Assembly: GCA_965262845.1 (NCBI GenBank)
Contig: CBDHFX010000002.1
Span: 124,001-188,000 of the forward strand
DNA: 64,000 bases
Direction: 5' to 3'
Source of the DNA: ECT2AJA-044 sp965262845
GTDB taxonomy: Bacteria > Bacteroidota > Bacteroidia > Flavobacteriales > ECT2AJA-044
Under the pieces are notes generated by a model that saw nothing but the letters and a program-made list of their open reading frames with translations, made no database searches and was not told the DNA's origin. Position 1 is the first letter of the stretch, and each line of letters starts with the position of its first letter. Below, piece after piece: positions 26,199 to 35,387 of the stretch. The position numbers were made by a program, and so were the translations under genes.

Positions 26199-26777
26199 AT
26201 GATGCGCTTCAAAATCTCAAATGAAGAAATCCAACAGCTATTAAGTGGCAGAAAATACCAGTATCCAAAATACGCTACTCAAATAATGAATTTGGCAAAT
26301 AAAAATTCGCAGGGAACAAGAGCGAGAGTTGTTGGGCAAATGAGCGATTTGATCCAGGAGTTTAAAGGGCAAACTCTCGACGAATGGGAAACGTGGTATT
26401 TAGACAAACATCCAACTACAATAGAAGACGCCACCGAAAGAGTCTGGGGCATGGTGCGCAACTTCCAGGAAGTAATTGGCCACATAACAAAGGAAATGGT
26501 GCACCGTTGGGTGGAGGAATTGGTACTGGTAAAAACTTTTTGTGGGTTGAAGTTCCAGGAGGCGGTATTGAAGAAGATAGCCAGAATAAAAAAAACGACA
26601 TACCGGCTTGCCTTTCCAGAAGAGGAAGCACGGGGGATTGATGGACTAATTGGAGATCAGCCAGTAAGTGTAAAGCCTGAATCCTATAAGGCTGAGATCC
26701 TTGACGAGCAAATACGTGTACCGATCATTTTCTACAGCAAAGAGCGCGATGGCATTAATGTGAGTTATGATCTTTGA
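26199..26777 (+). CDS. MjaI-family type II restriction endonuclease
   Basis: 192 residues, the family's usual size. I recognise the MjaI-family layout: YPKYATQIMNLANKNSQGTRARVVGQMSDLI near the N-terminus, TLDEWETWYLDKHPTTIEDATERVW, then FQEAVLKKIA (Glu121) and GIDGLIGDQPVSVKP (Asp148, Lys159), a PD-(D/E)xK-like metal site. MjaI cuts at CTAG; the same specificity here is inference. The gene is convergent with an intact beta-class methyltransferase, stop to stop 37 bp apart, forming a restriction-modification pair. The start is the first of two Met codons (MM). Confidence 0.75.
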   Translation: MMRFKISNEEIQQLLSGRKYQYPKYATQIMNLANKNSQGTRARVVGQMSDLIQEFKGQTLDEWETWYLDKHPTTIEDATERVWGMVRNFQEVIGHITKEMVHRWVEELVLVKTFCGLKFQEAVLKKIARIKKTTYRLAFPEEEARGIDGLIGDQPVSVKPESYKAEILDEQIRVPIIFYSKERDGINVSYDL

Positions 26778-26814
26778 TCCAGTTATAAAGAGTTAGGGCA
26801 AAAAACGTCCTTTT

Positions 26815-27924
26815 CTAAAAAAGTACTTTGTTCCGACCTGACCTTTGAAATTTCCTAAATGACTCACCGGAGCAAATAGTGCTGTCGTATTGGGCCACTA
26901 TATCGTCACCCGCCCACTCTATTGAGGATAGGTAATCCAAATTAATGGAGGTTTCCTGTCTGGTCATCACCTTCACTCCAAGATCTTTGTTGAAATGCCT
27001 CAACGGTCCCTTCCTGGGGTTCAACTCCCGCTCCAGAACAAACTTTTTATGAGCTTCCAGTCTTCTCCTGATGGTTTCATTGTAAAAATCCAACGGCAGT
27101 CCCTCCATATTATCCTGAATAACCTCCCTGAAATCAGGATCAATTTCGTAACCAATACTGTTTCGTTTGGAAGCAATTGCGGCAATGACCGTTGTTCCCG
27201 TTCCCAGAAAGGGATCAAGTACTGTATCCCCTTCAATAGAGTACATGTTTATTAATCGATATGGTACTTCAAACGGATATGCAGCACTCCTCTTTCGGGT
27301 TCCGGAATTGTTTACTTTTTGACCGACCCCCCTGAGCTCCCACAAATCGGAAAACCAAACATTCCTTTCTTCCCAAAAAAAGCAACTCTTTTTCCTCAGA
27401 TCCCTGGCAGCAGGGGTTTTATATTCCCTCTGGCCCTCCTTTCTGAAGATCAGGATCCACTCATGCTCCAGGGTAATATAGGCCCCACAGGGCATCATTC
27501 CAGAGCCCATGAACTTGTTTGGCGCATTTGTTTGTTTTCTCCAAAGAATATTCGGCAAATTTTGAAATCCCAGATCCATAAACGCTGAAATGATCCTCGA
27601 ATGATTGGGATAAAGGGCAAATCTTCCACCAATGGTCCTGGTGGCATCTCCAATGTTAATACAGGCAATTCCTCCCGGAGCCAAAACACGATGAACCTCG
27701 GACCATACCTTGTCTAGCTCTTTATGCATTAATTCAAAAGCTCCCTCTCCGTTTTCGGAATTTATTAACTCCCTGATCTTACCGTTCTGATCCCACATTA
27801 TCTCATCCCACATTTCGATCATCGGATAGGGAGGCGAGGTTACCACGAGATGCACGGATGCATCGGATAACGTTCTCATTGACTGCGCTCTTTCAAGAAT
27901 TAGCTGGTGATGCGTTGTATTCAT
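26815..27924 (-). CDS. Type II N4-cytosine/N6-adenine DNA methyltransferase, intact copy
   Basis: 369 residues. Catalytic motif TSPPYP at 29-34 comes before the AdoMet-binding motif LDPFLGTGTT at 236-245, the beta-class order; the TSPPY form is typical of N4-cytosine enzymes. The target-recognition region lies between them (EHEWILIFRK, WFSDLWELRGV). It should protect CTAG-like sites from the convergent MjaI-type nuclease (inference from M.MjaI). Its 3' 630 bp are nearly identical to the decayed copy at 20821, and the homology continues a few bases past the stop (to about 26800). Confidence 0.92.
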   Translation of the reverse strand: MNTTHHQLILERAQSMRTLSDASVHLVVTSPPYPMIEMWDEIMWDQNGKIRELINSENGEGAFELMHKELDKVWSEVHRVLAPGGIACINIGDATRTIGGRFALYPNHSRIISAFMDLGFQNLPNILWRKQTNAPNKFMGSGMMPCGAYITLEHEWILIFRKEGQREYKTPAARDLRKKSCFFWEERNVWFSDLWELRGVGQKVNNSGTRKRSAAYPFEVPYRLINMYSIEGDTVLDPFLGTGTTVIAAIASKRNSIGYEIDPDFREVIQDNMEGLPLDFYNETIRRRLEAHKKFVLERELNPRKGPLRHFNKDLGVKVMTRQETSINLDYLSSIEWAGDDIVAQYDSTICSGESFRKFQRSGRNKVLF

Positions 27925-28045
27925 GGTCCAAACTTATAAAACACGCCTGCCACAGGCAACATCAGGTAACCCTGAGGGGATTTAGCACAGCAGATCTCAG
28001 AAATTAATTTCCTGTTCTATGAAAAAACGAACGGCAGATCCAGTC

Positions 28046-28060
28046 CGGCTTTCAAAGCCG
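28046..28060 (-). terminator. Hairpin after the V-ATPase operon
   Basis: CGGCTTT-ca-AAGCCG, a small perfect stem 31 bp past the ntpK stop; a T-run (GTTCGTTTTTTC on the minus strand) lies about 18 nt further. A weak candidate for operon termination. The 166 bp between ntpK and the methyltransferase hold nothing else and mark the island's right edge. Confidence 0.3.
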
Positions 28061-28090
28061 AAGTGGTCATGGAGAAGGGGGGCTGTCAGT

Positions 28091-28546
28091 TTATAACCCC
28101 GCTGAGATCAGGAAGGTTGCTGCAAATGCCACAATGGCATAAAGCTCGGGGAATACGGCCAGGACCATGGTCCGACCAAAAACATCGTATCCCGATCCGA
28201 TCCCTTCGATCCCGTGGGCGCTGACTTCTCCCTGCCTGATGCCGGAAATGAGTCCGACAAGCCCGAGTGCGAGTCCGGCCGCGAAGACCATTCCGCCCTG
28301 GTTGATGGAGAGTTCCGCGATTTGCGACAAACGGCCGTTGATGATGAAGAATCCTGCGAAACCGTATAGCCCCTGCGTTCCTGGCAGGGCGCTCAGCAGC
28401 ATGTAGCTGCCAAAGGCTTCTTCGTTCTTCTTTAAGGCACCCAGGGTTGCCTTTCCGCCGATGGATACGCCGATGGCTGAACCGATGCCGGCGAGTCCGA
28501 TCATTAATCCGATGCCCAAATAGGCAAGTACTACTGCTGTGGTCAT
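28091..28546 (-). CDS. ntpK: V-type ATPase subunit K (rotor ring proteolipid)
   Basis: 151 residues, four membrane helices from two fused hairpins. The ion-binding residues match the Na+ site known from Enterococcus hirae NtpK: L54-P-G-T57-Q58 in LPGTQGLYGF, Q105 in GIRQGEV, E134 in FPELYAI. Only the second hairpin carries the carboxylate. This is the ion-carrying ring of the rotary pump. It overlaps ntpI by 4 nt and is the last gene of the operon. Confidence 0.95.
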   Translation of the reverse strand: MTTAVVLAYLGIGLMIGLAGIGSAIGVSIGGKATLGALKKNEEAFGSYMLLSALPGTQGLYGFAGFFIINGRLSQIAELSINQGGMVFAAGLALGLVGLISGIRQGEVSAHGIEGIGSGYDVFGRTMVLAVFPELYAIVAFAATFLISAGL

Positions 28547-30333
28547 GATGTTTTGCTTTCTGGTTTTAAGTTTTGCAAAGGGTTATAGGCTTCGCCGCCT
28601 CCACTGAAGCCGGCGTTTTTATAGAATTCGACAAAGGTCAGACGCATGGGGTGCACAAAGGCCCCTAAGGTAGCAATGAATATGTTGAGTCCGTGTCCGA
28701 TCACGAGCATTATCACAAAAAAGACCGGGCCGAGGATCGGGTTGCTGCCCAGGATGGACAGAGCTATGTCGTTCACCACGAACCCGAGGATGGATCCGGC
28801 CAGGCCGAGGGCGAACAGGCGGATGTAGCTCAGCAGGTCGCCAAAAAATCCGGTAATGCCGTAGAGGTCCCACAGACCTTTTCCGAGCCGGCCCAGGATC
28901 CCTGCTTTCGGATCGCTGAACCCAACCACGATGGCCACGCCAGTCCAGCTGTATATTTTCTGCATAAGCCCAAACTCGCCCAGGTAACCCCAACCCAGTC
29001 CGGTCAGCAGGATGATCCACCCGAAGGGTGAGAGGGCATAGGCGGATCCGAACTGGCGCCATTGGTTGATGATCCTGAGCGTGAGGCCAAAGAGGGTCTG
29101 GAGTGCGCCGATAACAAGCGCGGCGAGGAAGAGCGCATCGGCGTCGAGTATAAAGGGTCGCAGATGGGAGAGTAGGGGGAGGTCTGTTTCGAGCAGATTG
29201 ATCCCGAAAAAGGTTCCGGCGATGATGCCGACCGGGAAGGCGACAGCCTCAAGGGCCAGTGCAAGCGCCCAGATATTTTTGTAGGCGGGTGGAATTCGTT
29301 TGCGGATGGCCAGCAAAAACAGGAAAAGCAGGAGCCCGTAGCCACCATCGCCCAGACAGAAGCCGAAGAACAGCAGAAAGAACGGGGCAAAGAAAGGGGT
29401 AAGGTCCAGCTCGTGGTAATCGGGCAGGGAAAAGAGATTGGTGATCGGCTCGAACCAGCGACCCGGCTTTTTATTGACCAGCTTCACAGGTGGTGCATTG
29501 GCTGGTTCGGGCCTGGCGCGCTCGTAGTAGTAGCCGGCAGCCTCAAGGGCCGCTTCAAGCACTTCAGCCCTATCTTCGGGGATCCAGCCTTGCAGCATGA
29601 TCACCTTGCCGAAAGCCATATGCACCATTTGATCATTTGCGTTGGCCATCTGGAGCAGGTCGGCTACCTCGAGATTGCGCTGATCAAGGTAGGCACGGAT
29701 TTCGTCCTTTTGTTCAAAAAGAGTCTGGCGGATTGCATCGCGCCGTAGGTGCGAGTCAGAAATTTCGGCGGAGATGTCGGAAAGCGAACGCTCGGGAAGC
29801 TCTTCATGCTGGGCTTTAATGGCTGGCGGCTGCGGATCGTTGCTCAGGATAACAAAAAAGCTTTTGCGGCTGGTGTTGAACAATGGTTCCAGGGCGTATT
29901 TCCCGGACCACTGAGGATCGATCTTGCCGATACCCACGCTGAAGAGGTGAAAGAAGAGTCCCTGCTCCCTGAGGGCCTGGATCTTGCCGGCGTCATAGGA
30001 CCCAAAATGGCGGACGTGGAATTCCTCCTCCCCGAGCCGGGGGATCACCTTGAGCAGATCCTTCAGTTCCTCCAGGGCGGCATTGAGTTGCTCCGGATCA
30101 AAATCAGCCAGTGGTGCACGGTCCTTCAGGGCTTCCCCGGGTAGCAGGCGCTCAAAGTGGCTCCGGCTCTGTCTGAGCTGCAGCCGGAGGTTCTTCAGGC
30201 GCCCTTTTTGCCCTTCCGGGTCCTGTTTCACCTTCTTGATGTGCACCACCCCCAGGCGCTTCAACGTTGCAAGCAAATGCGCTGCATCGCGATAAAACGC
30301 CAGGATCTCGTATTTCAGCATCGGTGCGATCAT
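28543..30333 (-). CDS. ntpI: V-type ATPase subunit I (stator a-subunit)
   Basis: 596 residues: a cytoplasmic N-terminal half with coiled-coil stretches (LKRLGVVHIKKV, ALEELKDLLK), then about seven to eight membrane helices from residue 320 on (FFAPFFLLFFGFCLGDGGYGLLLF). The C-terminal helices carry DLLSYIRLFALGLAGS, the family's essential-Arg segment that faces the rotor. It starts 4 nt before the ntpD stop and overlaps ntpK by 4 nt. Confidence 0.93.
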   Translation of the reverse strand: MIAPMLKYEILAFYRDAAHLLATLKRLGVVHIKKVKQDPEGQKGRLKNLRLQLRQSRSHFERLLPGEALKDRAPLADFDPEQLNAALEELKDLLKVIPRLGEEEFHVRHFGSYDAGKIQALREQGLFFHLFSVGIGKIDPQWSGKYALEPLFNTSRKSFFVILSNDPQPPAIKAQHEELPERSLSDISAEISDSHLRRDAIRQTLFEQKDEIRAYLDQRNLEVADLLQMANANDQMVHMAFGKVIMLQGWIPEDRAEVLEAALEAAGYYYERARPEPANAPPVKLVNKKPGRWFEPITNLFSLPDYHELDLTPFFAPFFLLFFGFCLGDGGYGLLLFLFLLAIRKRIPPAYKNIWALALALEAVAFPVGIIAGTFFGINLLETDLPLLSHLRPFILDADALFLAALVIGALQTLFGLTLRIINQWRQFGSAYALSPFGWIILLTGLGWGYLGEFGLMQKIYSWTGVAIVVGFSDPKAGILGRLGKGLWDLYGITGFFGDLLSYIRLFALGLAGSILGFVVNDIALSILGSNPILGPVFFVIMLVIGHGLNIFIATLGAFVHPMRLTFVEFYKNAGFSGGGEAYNPLQNLKPESKTS

Positions 30334-30920
30334 ACCTTCATTTTTCGTGCCTTCACCATTTTTTGCGACGCCTTCGACAAATTTTCCTTGTCCTCCAGAA
30401 AGCGTTTGATCTTTCTTATGGCCTCGCTCAGCTGCGGTATCTGCACTTTTTCGTACAGATTTACCCTTTGGGTGGTACGCTTCCGTTCCCGCTCCAAAAT
30501 GGCCAATTGCCGCCGTGCCAGCTCCAGCTTCACGGTTTCCTTCGCGTCCCGCTTCAGGTACTCATACACATCCGGATACCAATGCGGCGCCTCGTACCAC
30601 AGGATATCCCTGAAACCGAGCTCCACACTTTTCAGGAGCGGAATAGCGACTCCCGCGATCTTGCGGGTTTTGATCTCCACGGATCCTATTTCGATCTGTT
30701 TGATCGGAAAATGGCCGATCAGTTCCTGGAGATATTGTCCTTTTTCGCGCACCTCACGGTGCGATGCCTTCACTGTCTCCAGCAGGGCCTTGTGCCTGAT
30801 CACTTCTGCCCGCAGGGCACTTTCCTTATTTTTCAATACGGGCAAGGCCCCTTCACGCATCTTAAGCTGCTTGCCCAGATCGTTCAGCGAAGTCTTGTTG
30901 TATTGAAAAGCGAAAGCCAT
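30330..30920 (-). CDS. ntpD: V-type ATPase subunit D (central rotor shaft)
   Basis: 196 residues, mostly two long antiparallel helices. NKTSLNDLGKQLKMREGALPVLKNKESAL at the N-terminus and the C-terminal RRQLAILERERKRTTQRVNLYEKVQIPQL are family hallmarks. The subunit turns inside the A3B3 head and couples ATP hydrolysis or synthesis to the rotor. Its start overlaps the ntpB stop by 1 nt. Confidence 0.93.
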   Translation of the reverse strand: MAFAFQYNKTSLNDLGKQLKMREGALPVLKNKESALRAEVIRHKALLETVKASHREVREKGQYLQELIGHFPIKQIEIGSVEIKTRKIAGVAIPLLKSVELGFRDILWYEAPHWYPDVYEYLKRDAKETVKLELARRQLAILERERKRTTQRVNLYEKVQIPQLSEAIRKIKRFLEDKENLSKASQKMVKARKMKV

Positions 30921-32230
30921 TAACCCTTGTAGTATTGTTCGGTGAATTCGGATCTAATGCCCAGTTCCTCTATACTGAAATAGCGGCTGAAGAGTTCCCA
31001 GGTTTGATCGAGCATGCGCTCGTTGTCAAGGGTTACATCTACGGCCAGGATGTCACGGCTGTACTCTTTGGCGAAGCCAAGGGTCCGTTGGTCGTAATCG
31101 GTCAGGTCAAACCCGTTTTCGAGCTTGGTACGTGCGTTGGCTGCATCGGCGTAGAGGCGGATAGCTGCGTTCATGACCTGTGGGTGATCCTGACGCGTTT
31201 GCTTGCCGATCACGAGCTGTTTCAGGCGGCTCAGGCTGCGGAACGGGTCCACAATAACCTTCCCGACCTCCACATCTTTCCGCAGGAAAAGCTGCCCTTC
31301 TGTGATGTACCCCGTGTTGTCGGGGATCGCGTGGGTAATATCGCCTTCGCTAAGGGTGGTTACGGCGATGATGGTGATGGAGCCACCTTCCGGGAACTGT
31401 GCCGCTTTCTCATAAATACGGGCGAGGTCGGAGTACAATGATCCGGGCATGGAGTCTTTTGAGGGGATCTGGTCCATCCGGTTACTCACGATGCTGAGCG
31501 CATCGGCATAGAGGGTCATATCGGTCAGCAGCACCAATACATTCTCGTTTTTTTCGATGGCGAAGTATTCGGCGGCCGTTAGGGCCATATCCGGAACGAG
31601 GAGGCGTTCCAGGGGTGGATCCCCGGTGGTGTTCACGAAGCTGACGATCTTGCCAAGGACTCCTTCTTCTTCGAAGAGCTGCTTAAAGAAAAGGTAGTCG
31701 TCATTGGTCATACCCATACCGCCCAGCACGATCTTATCGGCTTGTGCACGGAGGGTTACCGTGGCCATGACTTCATTGTAGGGCTGGTCGCTATCGGCGA
31801 AGAACGGGATCTTTTGCCCGGCTACGAGCGTGTTGTTCAGGTCGATCCCCGCAATTCCCGTGGCAATGAGCTGGAAGGGCTGCTGACGGCGGACGGGGTT
31901 TACGGTTGGCCCGCCGATTTCGGTTTCGGTGCCCAGCAATTCGGGTCCGTTGTCGATCGGTGCACCATAGACATTGAGAAAGCGTCCGATGAGGTCGTCA
32001 CCCACTTTGAGGGTAGGGGCATGCCCCAGAAAGACCGTTTCGGTATTTGTAAAAAGCCCCTCCGTACCTCCGAACACCTGCAGGGTTACTTCCCTGCCGA
32101 TGATCTTCACAACCTGTGCCAGTCGTCCGCCTACTAGAGCGAGTTCCTCATTGCCCACGCCTTCCGCTTCAAGTGTGCAGGTGGCCTTGGTCAGATCCCG
32201 GATTGCGGTATAGTGCTTTTGCAGTTCCAT
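30920..32230 (-). CDS. ntpB: V-type ATPase subunit B (regulatory head subunit)
   Basis: 436 residues. Beta-barrel N-terminus (VTLQVFGGTEGLFTNTETVFLGH), then the nucleotide-binding fold without a Walker-A Lys (GIDLNNTLVAGQKIPFFADS), LLTDMTLYADALSIVSNR, and SLSRLKQLVIGKQTRQDH. This is the non-catalytic partner of subunit A. It lies 3 bp after ntpA. Confidence 0.95.
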   Translation of the reverse strand: MELQKHYTAIRDLTKATCTLEAEGVGNEELALVGGRLAQVVKIIGREVTLQVFGGTEGLFTNTETVFLGHAPTLKVGDDLIGRFLNVYGAPIDNGPELLGTETEIGGPTVNPVRRQQPFQLIATGIAGIDLNNTLVAGQKIPFFADSDQPYNEVMATVTLRAQADKIVLGGMGMTNDDYLFFKQLFEEEGVLGKIVSFVNTTGDPPLERLLVPDMALTAAEYFAIEKNENVLVLLTDMTLYADALSIVSNRMDQIPSKDSMPGSLYSDLARIYEKAAQFPEGGSITIIAVTTLSEGDITHAIPDNTGYITEGQLFLRKDVEVGKVIVDPFRSLSRLKQLVIGKQTRQDHPQVMNAAIRLYADAANARTKLENGFDLTDYDQRTLGFAKEYSRDILAVDVTLDNERMLDQTWELFSRYFSIEELGIRSEFTEQYYKG

Positions 32231-32233
32231 AGC

Positions 32234-33997
32234 TTAGGCGTTTGCGGTTTCGACACGTTCGCGCACGGCGGTTTCGATCGCAGCTTTGCGTCTGTTGTAT
32301 TCCTCATTTTCGTAGGGCGTATAGTTGAGCTGTCTGAAGTCGTTGATCAGACCCTTGAAAAAGCCCGATACTTCCTCGAAATGTCCAAAAGGCAGTTCCC
32401 GCCGGCAAATTTCGAGCACCAGGTCCACCATTTCCATTTGTCGCTTCATGGGGGTTACCGCGTCCACGTTATCGAAGGCGTCTTGCTGCAGGATTGCGAA
32501 GTCGATCAGCTCGGACCGCCAATAGTGCATATGGTAGTTGAGCGGTACTCCGTCGTCTCCAAGGATATTGATCTGGTCATTCGACTCCCTTCCACGCTGG
32601 AGCAGGTTTTTCATTTCCTGGATCGCATCAATGTAGTGGTCCGACACATGCTCTTCGGTATAGCGTCGGAATTCGGGGTATCCGAGGTATTTCGAATAGC
32701 TCATGATCGGGTCAATGGCCGGATACCTTTTGCTATCAGCCCGTTTTTGTGCGAGGGCATAAAAGCAACGTGTAGCTTTCCTGGTTGATTCCGTCACGGG
32801 TTCCTTGAGGTTTCCTCCGGCGGGTGAAACGGTCCCGATGAAGGTAATGGAGCCATAGGTTCCGTTTTGCAGTTGCACGCGTCCGGCCCGCGCATAGAAA
32901 TTCGATATAATGGCCGTGAGGTCCATTGGGAAGGCATCGGGTCCTGGCAGGTCTTCGAGGCGGTTGCTCATCTCGCGCAGGGCCTGTGCCCACCGGCTGG
33001 TTGAGTCGGCCAGCAGCAGCACCCTCAGGCCCATTTGCCGGTAGTATTCGCCCAGCGTCATGGCCGTATACACCGATGCTTCCCGCGCTGCCACCGGCAT
33101 GTTCGAGGTGTTCGCGATGATGATCGTCCGGTCCATCAGTTTTTGTCCGGTCCGGGAATCCTCCAGCTCCGGAAATTCCTTAAAGATCTCTACCACCTCA
33201 TTGGCCCGTTCGCCACAGGCTGCCACGACTACCACATCGGCTTCGGCCTGCTTCGAAATGGCATGCTGGAGTACGGTTTTTCCACAGCCGAAGGGCCCTG
33301 GTATAAAGCCCACACCGCCTTCGAGCATCGGGTTCAGGCTGTCGATCGTCCGAACCCCCGTTTCGAGCAGCTTACTCGGTCGCGGTTTGTCCCTGAAGGC
33401 CTTGATGGGCAATTTCACTGGCCAGCGCTGGATCATATTTACTTCCATCTTTTTGCCATCGCGTTCGAGCACTGCGATCGTATCCTTGGCCTTGTACGTG
33501 CCTTGCGGCACGATGGACTCCAGCGTCCAGCTTCCTTCCAGCTTAAAAGGCGCCATGATCCTGTGCGCCAGGGCGTGTTCTTTGACTTCGCCCAGCCAGT
33601 CACCGGCCTCTACGCTACTGCCTGCAGTTGCCAGTGGTTCAAAGGTCCATTCTGCCTCGGGATCAAGCGGCGCCGAACGTGCACCACGCTCCAAAAAAAT
33701 ACCTTCCAGGCTGTCGAGATCGTTCTGCAGTCCGTCATAATTCTTCGACAGCAAGCCGGGTCCCAGCTCCACTTCCAGCAATCCGCCCGTAAACACCACT
33801 TCGGTCCCCACCTTAAGCCCTCTCGTGCTGTCGAATACCTGCACATAGGCTGTTTTATCCGTGATCTTGATCACCTCTCCCATCAGCTCGGTGCCTTCGT
33901 GTTCGATCATGCAGATCTCGTTCTGCGCAACCGGATCGTCCGTTTCGACCATGAGCAGGTTGGCGATGATCCCCCTGTTGATCCCACGTGTTTTCAT
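32234..33997 (-). CDS. ntpA: V-type ATPase catalytic subunit A
   Basis: 587 residues. N-terminal barrel, the non-homologous insertion typical of A subunits (about 100-190), Walker A GPFGCGKT at 234-241, the arginine- and aspartate-bearing LLLADSTSRWAQALREMSNRLEDLPG, and YPAIDPIMSYSKY. It hydrolyses or makes ATP in the A3B3 head. It overlaps the DUF2764 gene by 4 nt, consistent with coupled translation and fixed stoichiometry. Confidence 0.96.
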   Translation of the reverse strand: MKTRGINRGIIANLLMVETDDPVAQNEICMIEHEGTELMGEVIKITDKTAYVQVFDSTRGLKVGTEVVFTGGLLEVELGPGLLSKNYDGLQNDLDSLEGIFLERGARSAPLDPEAEWTFEPLATAGSSVEAGDWLGEVKEHALAHRIMAPFKLEGSWTLESIVPQGTYKAKDTIAVLERDGKKMEVNMIQRWPVKLPIKAFRDKPRPSKLLETGVRTIDSLNPMLEGGVGFIPGPFGCGKTVLQHAISKQAEADVVVVAACGERANEVVEIFKEFPELEDSRTGQKLMDRTIIIANTSNMPVAAREASVYTAMTLGEYYRQMGLRVLLLADSTSRWAQALREMSNRLEDLPGPDAFPMDLTAIISNFYARAGRVQLQNGTYGSITFIGTVSPAGGNLKEPVTESTRKATRCFYALAQKRADSKRYPAIDPIMSYSKYLGYPEFRRYTEEHVSDHYIDAIQEMKNLLQRGRESNDQINILGDDGVPLNYHMHYWRSELIDFAILQQDAFDNVDAVTPMKRQMEMVDLVLEICRRELPFGHFEEVSGFFKGLINDFRQLNYTPYENEEYNRRKAAIETAVRERVETANA

Positions 33998-34785
33998 GAA
34001 ATGTTTGGTATTTGATCCACCATTTGTTCTTCGAAAGCCTGAATGTATTCAGCCCCGCGCCCGGCATTGTTCTGCGCCCATTTGGCCAGGTCCAGATATT
34101 TCAGCAGCCAGCCATAGAGTCCCTTCATCCCGAAGGGATCCATAAAGGCCAGGTAATCGTAGTATGCCCACTTAATTTCCAGCATTTTCTGTTCCCGTAT
34201 GAAGGGGTCAGACTCGTCGAAACACGACAGCAGCTGCGCCAGTCGCGGATATTCGGCCTGGATGTCGGCAATCGGGAGCTTGCTATACGAGAAGCGATCG
34301 AAAATCCCACCTGAGAGATAATTTTCTTCGGCTTTGGCAGGTATCTCCCGCTCCATATAACCACTGAAAAAGTTTTTTAGTGTTTGTTCCCTGACCAGAA
34401 AAGGATCAAGCTCTCCGCGTGACAGATCACTCATCACGGCATAAAAGGTTTCCCAGTGATCGTGTATCCGCTGGATGTCCGACCTCTCCTCATCCAGGGC
34501 GTTTGGGGCCTCCTCACCAAACGGCGTGCCCGGTGCCTGGTTTTCCCCGAACCACCGCTCAATGCCGGTGCGGTCCAGATTACCACCCTCCATCCACCAG
34601 TCGGTTTCCTGCACACAGGCATTGTAATTTATCAGGTCCCACTGGTAAAAGAAATGGTACACGATCTGTGCATCACGGCCCGATATATACTGATCAAGCA
34701 GTGATCTCAGCTCCCATACCTCCGGATTCGGCGCCTTCCGGATCTTCAGAGCCTGCAATCCACTTATGAGCCCGTAGTATCTCAT
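33994..34785 (-). CDS. DUF2764 protein of the V-ATPase operon
   Basis: 263 residues, all-helical, no membrane segment. The start MRYYGLISGLQAL and internal patterns (DAQIVYHFFYQWDLINY, REQTLKNFFSGYMEREIP, MLEIKWAYYDYLAFMDPFGMKGLYGWLLKYLDLAKW) fit the DUF2764 family, which occurs between subunits E and A in Bacteroidota and related operons. Its size, helical make-up and position suggest it replaces subunit C (the collar that links rotor to ring); that is inference. One-nt overlap with ntpE. Confidence 0.85.
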   Translation of the reverse strand: MRYYGLISGLQALKIRKAPNPEVWELRSLLDQYISGRDAQIVYHFFYQWDLINYNACVQETDWWMEGGNLDRTGIERWFGENQAPGTPFGEEAPNALDEERSDIQRIHDHWETFYAVMSDLSRGELDPFLVREQTLKNFFSGYMEREIPAKAEENYLSGGIFDRFSYSKLPIADIQAEYPRLAQLLSCFDESDPFIREQKMLEIKWAYYDYLAFMDPFGMKGLYGWLLKYLDLAKWAQNNAGRGAEYIQAFEEQMVDQIPNIS

Positions 34786-35387
34786 TACTCCAGCAGGTTC
34801 CGCGTTTCAACTTTCAGGAACTGTCCGAGAAAGCGGATAAAAGTGGCATCGTCGAACACGATCCTGTAGGAACCTCCCTCTTCACGGATCACGAATCCGT
34901 TCAGGATATCTCCGCTCGCAGCCAGTTCGATGCCCTTGGCCAGCAGTTCTTTTTTACCGGCCTCCACGGCCGGAAATATTAGCTGCCGCATTTCTTCTGA
35001 CACTTCAAGTCGCCAGCTTCCGTTTGCTCCTTTGCTCAGGCTTCCGGCACAGGCCTCAAGTACGGACTTCATCACTTCAGGATCGGCCAGGCTTTTTTGC
35101 ACCGGGGCACCAATGGATCCCTCAAGGAGTAATGCATGCAGCTGGTTCTTTACGAGATTGGCCGTCTTGCGGGCCGACATCCGAATTTCGGTCAGGACTT
35201 TCTTTCGGTAGTTTTCCATTTCCGACTTCGTTTGGCTTACCAGCTCATGACGCTCCTGTTCGGCTGCAGCCTTTATTTCCGCCGCTTCCTTTTTTGCCAG
35301 CTCCAGGATCCGGTCACTTTTCTCCCTGGCCTTCTCAATACCTTCGTGATAGATCTTATCGGTGAGGATCTTTAGTCGGTCACTCAT
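34785..35387 (-). CDS. ntpE: V-type ATPase subunit E (peripheral stalk)
   Basis: 200 residues: an N-terminal long helix (LTDKIYHEGIEKAREKSDRILELAKKEAAEIKAAAEQERHEL) and a small C-terminal alpha/beta domain (GFVIREEGGSYRIVFDDATF). It forms the stator stalk, normally with subunit G; no separate G or F gene is recognised in the operon. First gene of the operon; the promoter must lie in 35388-35626, which is otherwise empty. Confidence 0.88.
   Translation of the reverse strand: MSDRLKILTDKIYHEGIEKAREKSDRILELAKKEAAEIKAAAEQERHELVSQTKSEMENYRKKVLTEIRMSARKTANLVKNQLHALLLEGSIGAPVQKSLADPEVMKSVLEACAGSLSKGANGSWRLEVSEEMRQLIFPAVEAGKKELLAKGIELAASGDILNGFVIREEGGSYRIVFDDATFIRFLGQFLKVETRNLLE

Noticed and set aside
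33060..34015. Long plus-strand reading frames antisense to the V-ATPase A gene (up to 326 codons)
   Set aside because: They are shadows of ntpA and the DUF2764 gene, with no motifs and low-complexity Ser/Arg/His composition typical of antisense frames.
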